This document shows, in pieces, positions 23,224-35,137 of a stretch of DNA of 60,000 nt (the first letter of the stretch is position 1; each line of letters opens with the position of its first letter). The translations under genes were made by a program, and so were the position numbers. This DNA is from Antedon mediterranea (lineage: Eukaryota > Echinodermata > Crinoidea > Comatulida > Antedonidae): contig NC_092675.1 in the NCBI RefSeq assembly GCF_964355755.1, positions 21,406,912-21,466,911 on the forward strand. The letters run 5' to 3'. The notes beneath the pieces were generated by a model, which was given only the letters and a program-made list of their open reading frames with translations, was not told the DNA's origin and made no database searches.

Positions 23224-23782
23224 CATACGTAAATGAGGTATAATTATCTTAATAATATAAATTAAAATTTGCAAAAGATGCTGATAAACCCTTGTACAGG
23301 AAGGTGGGTGAGGGGATACCTTGCATGAACAAATGAAACTTACATTTTTAGATCATACTATAAAACAATTGTGCACTAAAGTCTATAAATCATAGACTCG
23401 CACCTCACAGTGATCGACTCTTATTACTTACATGATTTTGTGAAAAGCTAAGTCTTTAGCATTTATATGCTGATACAAGCTTAGACAATATGCCTATTCT
23501 GTTTTTATTTACACTTAATTCAGAAAAAAAAAATTTTTACTTTGGCCCTTCCATATGTATCATAGATGGAATGACATCGGCGTCATAATTATTCAGAAAT
23601 CAAGTACGGAGTCTATGCTGATTAGCTGTCACGCACGTATTGATTGATTAATACACAATGATGCATTTCTTGCTAACCCATGTATGTTGCTAGTTTTTTA
23701 CAATTAGAACTTCATGCTCAAGGTATTGGATTTGCCAATTGAATCGATATTCAAACATGTCCACAATACATGGGTAGTTTAA

Positions 23783-23902
23783 ATCTCTGTCTACACTATC
23801 AAACTTTATATGACAACAAAAATGTGATGTGTTCATATATGGAGACGATGATGTCATATCACTACCATATTTGTCAAACTAGTTTGATAGTGTAGACAGA
23901 GC
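23783..23902. mobile_element. TTAA-type palindromic MITE, family A copy 2
   Basis: A 120-bp copy with both termini preserved: ATCTCTGTCTACACTATCAA at the left, and AGTTTGATAGTGTAGACAGA then GC at the right. TTAA is present on both sides (23779-23782, 23903-23906). This is the best copy for defining the ends. Confidence 0.85.
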
Positions 23903-23934
23903 TTAATATATATAATATTTATTTTATTTTTTTT

Positions 23935-24125
23935 TTATTTTATTCAATTTCCAGGTAACATACAAAAATCATAAACAAGGTACGGCATCATTCAACAAAA
24001 CAGAACAAAAGTACTATCAGCACCTGCGGGTAACCAAAAGTGGATCAGTTCAAAAGAACTGCACTGTCGAGTGGCTTTCCCAACTAATAATACGAAAAAC
24101 GCAATAGACATAAAAACACAGTGAT
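23935..24125 (-). mobile_element. LINE/SINE 3' tail (candidate), minus strand
   Basis: Read on the minus strand, the segment passes GCCACTCGACAGTGCAGTTC and GGTTACCCGCAGGTGCTGAT and ends ACCTGGAAATTGAATAAAAT with an (AATAA)n-like A-rich tail. The layout matches a 5'-truncated non-LTR element. No ORF remains. Confidence 0.4.
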
Positions 24126-26322
24126 AGTCTAGATGAATTCGATATCAGTAATACATTTTTTCAAATCCCTTCTAAACCCCCCAAAGTTAAACAGGACTTT
24201 GTTTTTGTACTGTGGAAATGTAACTAAAAAAAGGAGGGGTACCTTATATATTAATTCATCTACTATTTGTCTAATTTAAATAATTTGTATTCAATACGTA
24301 TAGGCCTAGGTTAATTTTAAGTTTTTTTTTAAATTCTGATACAATTTCTTAACAGCAAATAATTGGTATAGGCCTATTAAAAAATGGTTATTGTTTCATA
24401 GTTTAAACCTGAATTGCAATAGACCTTATGGATTATTGAGGTCATTTACACACAATCTCAAGAGAAATCTTAAAAGATCCTGGAAATCAATTCCCAGACA
24501 TAATTTACTATTCCATTGCTTCCCTTCATGATTCGGCAAACTCTTTGTCTTGGTAAAAATAAATTTCTTAAAACAAGTTTGATTGAACCCAAGTTGCATT
24601 GAGAATTGGAGAGAAATTGAGATAATTTGAGCATTATCCTGGCAAACAATTCTTGCATACACGTTGACCTAATAATTACTTCTTAACTGCATGATAAGGC
24701 AAAGCCTTTGTTAGAAGAAAAATAATTAAAAATTTGAAGTTTTAGTAAAAAAAAATTTAATCAGGAGAAAATAGTGATTGTATGCTTTCTGTTACATAGA
24801 ACCCTCCCTCCACCTTTATTTAGCAAGGGAAGCTGGTGACATCTGAGACACTGTGTGAAATGACCAAGGAAACTATGGGTTTTAACACTATGGCCAAAAT
24901 ACCAGAGATATGATTCATGTCTGCGAAACCAATTTAATATTCGGTCTACTGCCTCTAACCTGTATTTCTTGCTTCAATTCATAATTTTGAATTAATAATT
25001 AAAAATTTAAACTATAAAAAGCAGCTATATCAAAATGGTTGCAAATTGGTAATGAAAAAAAGTATTAAAAATTATACAAAATATTAAATATAATTATGAT
25101 AGTTTGACTATTTTAAATATATGTAAGAAATGTTCCTACATGAAATGTAGTTTTGTTGAATAGAGAATATATATTCAGAATTTTTTTTGTATATAATGAT
25201 CACAGAGGTTAATTAATTTTAGTTTAACATAACGGAACAATATGTTTCAAAAGATAAAATCATTGTTCTATGAACAAAGTATTATTTTGATCTGTTTTTC
25301 AATTTTCATTCATAAGCAGAAGCGAAAACACATAATTCCCTAAAGATTATTGTGAATTACGCTAGCTGTCTATATTGGTCTTGACGTAATCTTCAACCGG
25401 AATGAAATCACATGTATTTTTGTAAACAGCATGTCATAACTGTACAGTTCACAAATTTGTTAATTAGGCCTATTCCCATATCTAATTATATGTCCAAATC
25501 GTTTTTTTATTCATAGAGAAACACAATCGATTTTCCTAGATTTTGTAACGTAACCACAGCAATTTTGATTGTATGCTTAATAATTAACGTGGAAACAAGT
25601 TTGTTTCACTCGTAATTAATCTCAGATGTTATAATTAATGTAATGACATGTTTAATTTAATGAATGTTAGAATAAAAATATTTGGAGCTAGAAATGGAAA
25701 TTACTGTTTTCAATTAAAGAGTCAAAATTTCTATTATATTTAAAATATAAATCTTAGCAACGACATTGATAACCTCACAAGCTTCGTGAAATAAGTCCAG
25801 AGGTGTTTTTTTCTAGTGGTAAAACTTATAGGAAATTTATTAAAATCTACTCTCACTTATATTATAAGTATTTGAGGCATTTTCATTAAAGAAAAAGGTA
25901 TATAAATCAAAACAAACAGTTACCTGGTTTTACAACATTTTGTTCTAATCTCTGCAAATTATTATCGTTGTTGCAAATTAAGGTTTATTTCTTATTTTTA
26001 AAAAACAACTGAAATTTGAAATCCAGGAATATGCTTTATTAATGTTTTCTGTTGGTGTAAATGAAATCTGTACTTTGAACTGAATGTGTATTTATCATTG
26101 AATATACACAGATTACAAGTATTGATGTGTTTTAGAATGAAAATTACAAACATGTTTTTATTTCATTTTAAAGAAAGTTGAACTCTCATGTTTACAAACT
26201 CACCGTTATAAATTATGTAAAAGAATATATATTTTTGTAGCTATTGTAATCATAGGGAAGAAATATGGGTGTTAGTATAAGGGGTCTACATATTTGGTAC
26301 TGCTCGTAAGATGGATTCTTAA

Positions 26323-26451
26323 GCTCTGTGTACACTATCAAACTAGTTTGACAAAAAAGGTGTGATGTGCCCAAATATGGTAGTGATATGACATCATCAT
26401 TTATATATGGGCACATCACAATTTTTTTGTCACATAAAGTTTGACAGAGCT
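26323..26451. mobile_element. TTAA-type palindromic MITE, family A copy 3
   Basis: Left end GCTCTGTGTACACTATCAAA after TTAA (26319-26322), right end GTTTGACAGAGCT before TTAA (26452-26455). The interior is inverted relative to copy 1, with the CCAAATATGGTAGTGATATG segment near the left. Confidence 0.8.
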
Positions 26452-27302
26452 TTAAAAGAGCAGTTTGTAGTGGTTGCAGCGGTTTAATGTGGAGATCTAT
26501 TCAACAATGAAACATCTCATATTCTTGTGTGGATCATAAGACTTTGGTTTTAAATCTATTTGTGTTTGGTTGATAAAATGTACTACTAATGTAAAAATAT
26601 TATGTATAGAAAAATCTATGGTGCAATAAATGTGCTCCTGTAAAGTACAAGGAGAACGTAAATTATATTGAAATTAATAAGGCCAAATTAAAAAAGGTTA
26701 GTTTCACATCGAAGAAAAGACTTTTGTTATCTATGAGGAACTTGGGCCTTAATCTTTTTGTGTGATTTACTAACATGAGGATCATAGTTTTAAAGTCCAG
26801 TTGCTGTTTACACACCTTGGAGCACTTGGCGACTGCGATCACGCAATTTTGCACAATCTTTTTTTTTACTGATCATAAGACGATCATTTAAAAAATATAC
26901 AAAATAGCAAATAAGTTTTAAAAAAATGTGAGCCTTAAAAAATTTGATGATAGAGTGAAACGACCATTTATTTTATTTGGCCTATTTAATATAATTATTG
27001 TGTTGTATACATTCTATTAGAGGGTTCTTCTATGTTGTGTAAGCTGTTTGGTTGATGGAGCTAAAAATAAGAAAAAATATTGTGACACTGTTCATTCCAT
27101 ATTGTTGTCTGGTGTTTATAATAAATCATTATATGATTTGATAATTGTTGTTTACGATTATTTTTTTTTCCATTGTCAATCTCAAATGCAGTAGGACCCT
27201 TACTTTCGGGGCATTTTTATTATGGAAACACTTTCCTCTGAAACGAACATGAGAAAGTATATGCTTAAATTTAACACTGGCTGAATGGCTGAGCGGAAGC
27301 AT

Positions 27303-27505
27303 GTCAAATGGCCGAGAGATTAAAGCATGAGTTTACTGTACAGAGCCAACAATATCGGTCGACTCGCTTCTAGTTCTGGTGGTGGAACAAGTCTTGTATT
27401 ACCTGGTTCACAAAATAGCCCACCTATCTGATAGGACAGTGATTAATTTACTGTACTATAATCCTTGGCCATGTGCCTAAAGACATATAACATTTAATTT
27501 AATTC
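27303..27505 (+). mobile_element. tRNA(Leu/Ser)-like SINE candidate
   Basis: AATGGCCGAGAGATTAAAGC matches a tRNA A-box region (class II style). CGGTCGACTCG about 45 bp later is a poor B box. The segment ends CATTTAATTTAATTC, a possible (TTTAA)n tail. The cloverleaf is not intact, so it is not a functional tRNA. Confidence 0.4.
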
Positions 27506-28642
27506 GTGTTGTTGCCAGAAATATGTGTGCTGCCCTCAATACTATACTGTAAAAACTACTACGGTATAGAGGGCAATGTGTTGTATTTGACATCCACCAC
27601 ACTACGTTACATGCATCAGATTAGACTAGTAAAGTTCGTTCATTCATATGAGGGCACACCTATGCGACTAATAATGATGAGTTGCACCTGCTTATTACCC
27701 GGTTTCAAACAGGCATAAAACAGTTGTTTGAATCATATGCGAGCTACAAGTGTTTGTATGATCCTCCTATATTGCTCTGATATAACTCCCAATAGGAGCC
27801 TGACCACCTTTCCATAGGTTTAGTTACGCAATACCTTTGCACTGAATTACAACGGGGGTATATCGGATGTAAGCGATGGATTAATTGAATACAACTTTAT
27901 TTTAGAATAGTTTGAATAAATGTTTTGTTTTCGTTGAATGGGGAGAATTATTTATGTTTATGAGTTGAAAGAATGACTTCTATTTAATGAGGCATAGCTG
28001 AGGATGATGGTTATATTTGTATGTGCAGTGGTGTTGAGTTTTCATGACCTTTGGTTTGGTTTTAATGCGTACAGTTCCTTGATGTTGGTATAATCCAGAT
28101 GAGTGGAATTACTGTAAAGATAAATACTGTAATGATAATCATGAAATGAAATTCATAAACATAATAAGCAATAACGACAAAATAAAATGACTTATTTATT
28201 AATCTTAGTTTTGCATACATGTAACAAAACAGGATGTATGCATTTTAATTATTACTGAGTAAATTTAACTCAATTAAACAGCATAGAATTTCCATAAGGA
28301 AACTTCCTAAAATTGATTTCTGTAGTAATATAATCCTTTAATAGGGTTTGTGTAAAATATTTTAAATTTGCCCTTACCTACTTGGATAATATTCATGTCA
28401 CTTGTCCTGAAAAATAATAATTTTAAAAACATTAAAGCAAATTAATTTGAAATTTTTGTATGTGGGATTGTTGAAATTTGTAAAATGTTTTGCTCAATAT
28501 AATCTTACATACAAAAAGTATTCTCAAATGTACTGAGTTGTTCAATTAAATCAGAGTTTGGGCAAAACATCTTCCGACTAATTTAACTCGCTCATTTAAA
28601 AGTCGCTTTACAACTTTGTAGTCTTAGTAATCTTGTTAAAAA

Positions 28643-28790
28643 TACAGTAGTATCTCTATTAAGTGGACACCTTCAGTACCCTGAAAAAGTGTCCCCTGAA
28701 TAGAGGTGTCCCTCAAATTAGTGTTGGCCGTAGTGTTAAACTTCTCCTTCTGTCATGGGGAAGTGTCCACTTAAAAGAGGTTCTGCTATA
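28643..28790. mobile_element. Mariner-like MITE, family C copy
   Basis: Left end TACAGTAGTATCTCTATTAA then GTGGACACCTTC; the right end is its imperfect inverse, GAAGTGTCCACTTAAAAGAG then GTTCTGCTATA. TA lies at both ends. The interior also contains GTCCCCTGAATAGAGGTGTC, the same motif that forms the 64-bp minisatellite at 37313. Confidence 0.6.
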
Positions 28791-31539
28791 GATACAAAAA
28801 TAACATACTGTACATAAAGATGGCATGTTACCATTATTTAATGGATGAAACAATCTGTGTTTTAAATATGATGAATAAAGTAACCACTGGTTCATGTAAA
28901 TACCAGAACTGTTTGGATTTTGTATAATTACAATCAAGCTAGCTGTTCAAGCCATCGACGTAAAAACAACCATCATAGAAAAATAATTATGTATATAAAA
29001 AAAAAACATACACTATATAAACAAAATTAAAATATTTAGAATATTGTGATTAAAAAAAAAAGTATTGGTGATAACAAATTTGCAGGGGAAATAAAACATA
29101 CCAATACACCCAATGTAGAAAAGACAATTATTTGATTAAATAAATACTACGGAAAAACAGTATAGAAAAAATTGTCTTTAATGTAAAAAGATATTTGTAC
29201 ATCAGTTACAATAAAGCGAAGAATAAAAATATTTAAAACAAATTGATATTGGATACATGATAAGAAATAGTTTAAAACATAAAGAGCACCCTCTATTTGG
29301 TGTACAGTAGCACAACTTGTAGAATTTGATAATACAGTAATATATATATAGAGAGAAAACTTTACCAAAGTATGCAACTAGATTTGTATGATAGACAACA
29401 TGATTCAATAAACCTATATAACCAATAATAATAATGATACCACATTTATAGTGCCCTTTCATGGATAAACATCTTAAAAGAAACTATACATTCTCCCCTA
29501 AGGTCTTGTCAGTACAGCCAATTCCAACGCTCTTCCCTTTGTTCTTGACACTGGCTGTTTGTGAACTAGCACAACGTGTACCCCTTACTTATCTCTAAAG
29601 ATCTACTAGGTTCTTTAAAGTGCACATAGAAATTTTGTTTACACTGTACAGCGGTTTATCCTTATCAGAGAAGACTCGTTCTACCACCAGAACCCTTGAC
29701 AACATCATATGGTAATAGATTACAGTTCCACTGTCTAACAAACGGATGCAAATGAATTGGCTGTACTGTATACTGTTAATATAATTATGTTTACATTGCT
29801 TGATATGTATTAAAAATGGATCTTAAATTTATAAATTATAAAACAATCTTAAAAGTGGTTTTACATATTGCGTCTCTCTATGAAATATTGATATGGTTTT
29901 GTTATTAAGTTAATATATGAGCAAGTTGTTTTTGTTACAGATATTTGTTTGTAATTTTATTTCAAGTTCTTGCGTTATTGCATAAACTGTGGTTCACACT
30001 AGTGGATTGTAATCTAGATTCAGGAGCGCACCGATCTGTGCGAGATCAGGATAGAGCGATTATCATCAGTTATAATGATCGTGAATGCTATTGGTTAGCG
30101 AATTTACCCCTGTTTCTTTAATATCTTAATCCCTCCCAATATTCCTTCATTGTCAAATAAGGGTTACAAGTAAAATTGATGCAGCAATTGTGGCCAAGTG
30201 TAAACAGAGCAAAGTTTAGATGAATTTTAATGCAATATCTGAACAAATCAAAACAATATCCAACATAACCTTACACTTTCTATAGATTTGATATGAACAA
30301 TCATTAGTCTTATTGTTATAGACAACATAAAAGGGTAATAAAGTATGAGATAAGTGTGAAAACATTGCAATTAGCAGGGTACTGTAGTTAAATTTGCTTG
30401 GATAAACTTTGATCTCATTATTGGACAGAACCAACTGTAACATATCAACATAGTTGTCTCATAAACATTATTCTTTGATTTCTACCAATAAAATATAATT
30501 ATGATATGTTGTCATCAATTCTAGTATGAAAATCATACTGTTACAGATACCAATATTAATGTATCTTGGCAAAATGTCATAATTTGTAGCATTCATAAAT
30601 ACAGTATACAAGTAGTGTTACTACTGTATTTTTGTAAAAATTATATTTTGATATGTGCCTTGCCATGCCCGTTTTGTATTGGCTTGTCCTTGCTTAAGGT
30701 AAGCATTTGTCCTAGGATTTTAATCTTTTATTTGATTGTGTTTTATTTTATTGAATAAAATTGGTTTAAATAAAAATAACATAAAGGTATTAAAACATTT
30801 GATTGAAAAGCTTTGCAGCAAACATATGAAAAATAAAGTATACAGTTAAACTTACTTGCAAAATTTAACCTTAATATCAGAATTACCAACTGACAAATCA
30901 GAAAACAAACTTAAAATTGGTTCTTGTTACATTTCCTAATAGGACACTAAAGAAATTATGAAATTTGAGAATTTCCTAGCAATATGATCTGATGCAACGT
31001 TGAAAAGATTAATAATTTGGATGAAATACATACATTTAAAAAAAATATTTAAACGTATTTTGCAATGAGAATTTGATCCATTGGAATAAATTTATAGTAT
31101 GGTATAAATACCAATACTTTAAATAATATAAATTTTACTAATATTTAATTTATTTTATTTACAAAAAATTTTAAAAATGATTTTCTAAAAATAATTTGTT
31201 TTGCATTTCTAGGAAGAGAAAATGTTCTTGTTATTTTCAAAACTTTGGTTGGCCTAAAAATCTGATCTAAATGTAATTTCAAAAGCGTTAATTAATTTGG
31301 AAACTTTTGAGCAAACAATTCAGATTTTAGAAGATTTTCTGGTTTAAAGGTCCAGTATTGTTAGAGTGGACTCCCTAAAGAGATTTTCCTACTGGTAGAG
31401 GGCTATTTAAATGTTCTAAATTTGAAATATTTATTATTCTAATGATTACCAGATTAAATTTTAAAAGGGTCAACCAAAAATTTCAATTATTTACCAATAA
31501 GTAATAAATTAAACATTTGGATTCGAATATCTAAATTAG

Positions 31540-32000
31540 TTGAGTGATTGGTAAATCCAACATTTTGAATAGATTATGAAATAGTGTGGTCAATCCAATA
31601 TTATGATATGATTATCAAAATTAGTTGCCAGAGTGGTAAATTAAAAATGTTGATAAGATTATCAAAATGAGTTGCCCGAGTGGTCAATCCAATATTATGA
31701 TAATTATGATTATAAAAATTAGTTACCAGAGTGGTAAATTTAAAATGTTGATAATATTATCAAAATTAGTTGCCAGAGTGATTATCTAATCAGAGAGTGG
31801 TCAATCAGGTATTCAGAGTGGACATTCGAATATTTGATTATATTATCTAAATTAGTTGCCAGAGTGATCAATGTAATTATCTAATCAGATTATCAAAGAG
31901 TGGTCAATCAGATTACTAAATCAGTTTCCAGAGTGGACATTCCAATATTTGATCATACTATTATTATCTAAAGTTTTCCAAAGTGGTCAACATAACACTT
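31540..32000 (+). repeat. Degenerate tandem array (AAATTAGTTGCCAGAGTGGT-like)
   Basis: Variants of 'tatcaaaattagttgccagagtggtaaat' recur about eight times at irregular spacings between 31545 and 31990, with short forms such as CAGAGTGGACATTC and AGAGTGGTCAATC interspersed. There is no coding potential. The copies differ from each other, so it is old or evolving quickly. Confidence 0.7.
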
Positions 32001-32555
32001 CATTTTTAATCCAATTTATCTACAATCACTCTTTGAGAGTAATATTATAATTACACAACTCTTTTCTTACAGCTGTACAGAACATATACACCTTAACGTT
32101 TGGAAATGTACTGTACAATGAACTGGTAAACTAATTTATTGTAAATACAAATGTTTCTAAACAATAAAATCTTTGCCTTTCCATTAAATAAATATTGCAG
32201 GGTCAAAGATATTGTTTATACTTAAATTTAATTAATAAAATAATAATTTTAATGTAATATTGATTTACTTTGTGAATGCTATCAATTTACTCCCCATATG
32301 AGATTTAACATTTTTCATAATATTTCTTAACGTATTTCAAATTATATTTATATTAAGAAATTTTTGTTTAGTGACGACCAAAAACCTAACAAACTAGGTC
32401 AAGTCAATTGATGTGTGGACCTAAACTGTGTTGACGTGGGAGAGCAAGGAAACATTTCCTCGCATACCCACAACAAATTAACTACTTTGGTTGTCGAAAG
32501 CTTCTTAATGTCTAATGTCTGGCACAATGTAATATAAAAATAATAAAATCCCAAC

Positions 32556-33616
32556 TACTCTAGTAGCTAGATCAACTTTCGTATGCACTTTAAGGTCCAG
32601 AGAATTTGACTTCAGAAATTGGTTTAGGGTGGTCAAACAATCATTTTTGGCTTGGTTACACATTTTTAAAATGTGGCGAAAGGTCGAAAGGTCAAAAGGT
32701 CAAGGTGAAAGGTCATAAGACCAACCACCAATATGTCCTTAAATCTCAACAACCACTGGTCACAGCGAAGTAATTTTGGTCTCAAATTGATCAGAAGGTA
32801 TACATTTATATTCAGTCTAATGGGACATTTTAGTTAAAAATGACCGGAAATGCCATTTCTGACCTTTGACCCACAACCCAGGGCATGTATGTATCTCCGT
32901 AACTACTGGTTGTAGACACTTGAATTTGGTTTTAAATTGTTCGAAATATATATTTTGTTATTTGTTACACATTTTGAAAAATGTTACAAAAGGTCAAAGG
33001 GTCAAGGGTTATATGAACAAATAAATAAAGGTACTTGTATCTCGGCAACCACTGGTCGCAGCAAGTCAATTCGGTCTCAAAATGTTCAGAAGGCATGCAT
33101 TTATATTCCGTCTAATGGGGCATTTTTAGTAAACAATGATCAGAAATGCCATTTCTGACCTTTGACCCACATACCAGGGCATCTTCATATCTCTGTAAGT
33201 ACTGGTCGTAGAAACTTAAATTTGGTATCAAATTGTTCGAAATATACATATTTACATTCATTGTAATAGAAAATGTGGTTAAAAGATGAACAGAAAAACA
33301 TATCTCTACACAACTTATCCTTAGACAGTAATGTTATGCAATAACTGATACTTTTAATTGTTTCAATTTCAAGTACTAGTTATTGCTGTCCACGAGAACA
33401 TTTGATATAAACGTCAAGCTCAACAGTTCTTTTCAGAATGCTAGAAGTAACTTTCCATGTGTATCCGATTAAACGCCCCAGGTATTTTTTGTTCAAAAGG
33501 GTTTTTAACCAATAATCCAAGCCAATAATGATTGTTTGACCATCCTAAACCAATTTCTGAAGTCAAATTCTCTGGACCTCAAAGTGCATACGAAAGTTGA
33601 TCTAGCTACTAGAGTA
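32556..33616. mobile_element. Inverted-repeat element with 100-bp arms and two tandem 0.3-kb units
   Basis: 32556-32655 and 33517-33616 are inverted copies of about 100 bp, around 96% identical (both include GTATGCACTTT and CCAGAGAATTTGACTTCAGA). Between them lie two tandem units, about 32656-32964 and 32965-33270, each with TTACACATTTT, an AGGTCA-rich block, CAACCACTGGTC and CATTTCTGACCTTTGACCCA. No ORF. The right arm starts 43 bp past the CSGALNACT-like stop codon, so the gene's 3' UTR probably runs into it. Confidence 0.75.
33353..33358 (-). terminator. Candidate poly(A) signal ATTAAA for CSGALNACT-like gene
   Basis: On the minus strand ATTAAA lies about 300 bp after the stop codon. No AATAAA was found closer. 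If it is used, the 3' UTR would include the right arm of the 32556-33616 inverted repeat. This is a weak call. Confidence 0.25.
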
Positions 33617-33658
33617 AACAAAACATTTGTCAATTGGTCAAAATAAAAATATAGCAAA

Positions 33659-35137
33659 TTAATTTTTCTGTTTGTCTGATTCATGTAGTTTGGCATATGC
33701 TTGTTGTACCATTGTTTGGTTAATAGAATCTTTGAAAGCCAGCATTCCGAGTTGAATATGCGATGCTTCATTTAATGCTTTTGAATAGATACACATTCTA
33801 TACTGTTCCGCCGTCAAATCCGTATTGCACTTTTTCGGGTGGTAAATATGGAAAATTCCTGGATCTGGGACTCGTATTACTTTTAAACTTGATTGTAAAT
33901 ATCTACGATAAAGATGAACGTCTTCTCCACCCCATCCTTTTATGTCGAGGTCGAAACCTTTTATACGTCTGAAGTCGGATTTGTATTGGCAGGTCATACC
34001 GAACCCAAAGTCTCGCCAGAATCCCGACTCCTTACGTATATGATATTGTTGATCAAGCGGAGGTATATATTCGTGGTTAGCGTACACCACATTTGGATTA
34101 TATAAGCTAAAAACGATTGGGTAATAAACTGATTTCCCTGGTAATGTGTGATAACGACAATGTTCCAGGAATTCTGGAGTAAATGCTATGTCCACATCAC
34201 AGAAGAACATTAGAACATCTCCCCCTTCCCAATTATTCACCCCTTCCTGTAACCCAACCCCTCTTGAAAACTCTCCTTTCGCTGTAACAATCTGATAATT
34301 GTCAAATTGTGTTGCTTCGGTAAACCTATTAAGAATGTCTTTTACTTCTGCGAGTCCTTCAATACCGAAGTAAACAATTGTCATAAAAATATTTTTCTCG
34401 CCACCTTCTAAGATCACTCGTAACCTTTCAACAAACATCCTAAAATTGTCAACTCTTCCAGATAATGGAACAATTAAATAAATCATGACGCGACTTGTAT
34501 CCATGATTTTCACTTTTACTTTTTGTAATGGCGCAAACGGTCTGAGCACCTGCGTTGAGTGGTAGTTTCCATTGGAATGATCCCGGAATATTAAGTTATA
34601 GTAAGTACCAACCATTCGATCATTGCGGAATATTCCATCAACAAAATTATCTACGGAAAAATCTTTCTTAGATTTGCTCATTGAATTTAATGAATTAATA
34701 GCAAAATATACAGCTTCCACCAAATCTTCTTTCCTATCAGCTTTGGGGCGCTCAGAAGGTCTATGACTTAAGCCCCCACTCACACTGTACACAAGTTTTG
34801 TAGTTAAACTGCTATATGGTGAAACCTCATATTCATCTTTTAAAGCCCTGTTCACATTTACTTTTGCCATTTGCACTTTCAGATGATCACTGAGGATACG
34901 CTCTTCTGCATTTTCTTCGATTTTTTTATGATCCAACTCAGTTGCGAGTTTTTGATTGTGAGGTTCGTTAATTTCTTGTACCTTGTGTGCTTGCTTCATT
35001 AACTCGGCTTTCAGGTCAGTAATTTGATGTTTTAGTGCAGATATTTGCGTTTTATATTTCTCTTCCAGTTCGCTAAATGACGCTAAGCAGTCTTCCTTTC
35101 GATGCAAATCATAAATTTCAGCTGTTGCTGTATGGCC
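33659..35137 (-). CDS. CSGALNACT-like: CSGALNACT-like coding exon 2 (stem and entire catalytic region)
   Basis: A single 1,479-bp exon preceded on the minus strand by GTTATGTTTTTTAG. It encodes residues 48-539 and ends at a stop codon at 33661-33659. No frameshift or internal stop. The usual first Met of the long open frame at 35107 is actually TTG, so the exon must be entered by splicing. Confidence 0.94.
   Translation of the reverse strand, partial: GHTATAEIYDLHRKEDCLASFSELEEKYKTQISALKHQITDLKAELMKQAHKVQEINEPHNQKLATELDHKKIEENAEERILSDHLKVQMAKVNVNRALKDEYEVSPYSSLTTKLVYSVSGGLSHRPSERPKADRKEDLVEAVYFAINSLNSMSKSKKDFSVDNFVDGIFRNDRMVGTYYNLIFRDHSNGNYHSTQVLRPFAPLQKVKVKIMDTSRVMIYLIVPLSGRVDNFRMFVERLRVILEGGEKNIFMTIVYFGIEGLAEVKDILNRFTEATQFDNYQIVTAKGEFSRGVGLQEGVNNWEGGDVLMFFCDVDIAFTPEFLEHCRYHTLPGKSVYYPIVFSLYNPNVVYANHEYIPPLDQQYHIRKESGFWRDFGFGMTCQYKSDFRRIKGFDLDIKGWGGEDVHLYRRYLQSSLKVIRVPDPGIFHIYHPKKCNTDLTAEQYRMCIYSKALNEASHIQLGMLAFKDSINQTMVQQAYAKLHESDKQKN

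Larger units (their letters stand above)
23224..33658. other. Intergenic region between convergent genes
   Basis: No host exon was recognised between the CPE-like stop and the CSGALNACT-like stop. It contains two TTAA MITEs, a LINE tail, a tRNA-like SINE, a mariner-like MITE, a degenerate tandem array and an inverted repeat, listed separately. Other stretches (24125-26318, 26456-27302, 27506-28642, 28791-31539, 32001-32555) are AT-rich with nothing I can support. Confidence 0.6.

Noticed and set aside
35105-35107. Start codon of CSGALNACT-like protein inside the large exon
   Set aside because: It is TTG, and the protein would lack its membrane anchor; splicing to the exon at 37930-38070 restores the anchor in frame.
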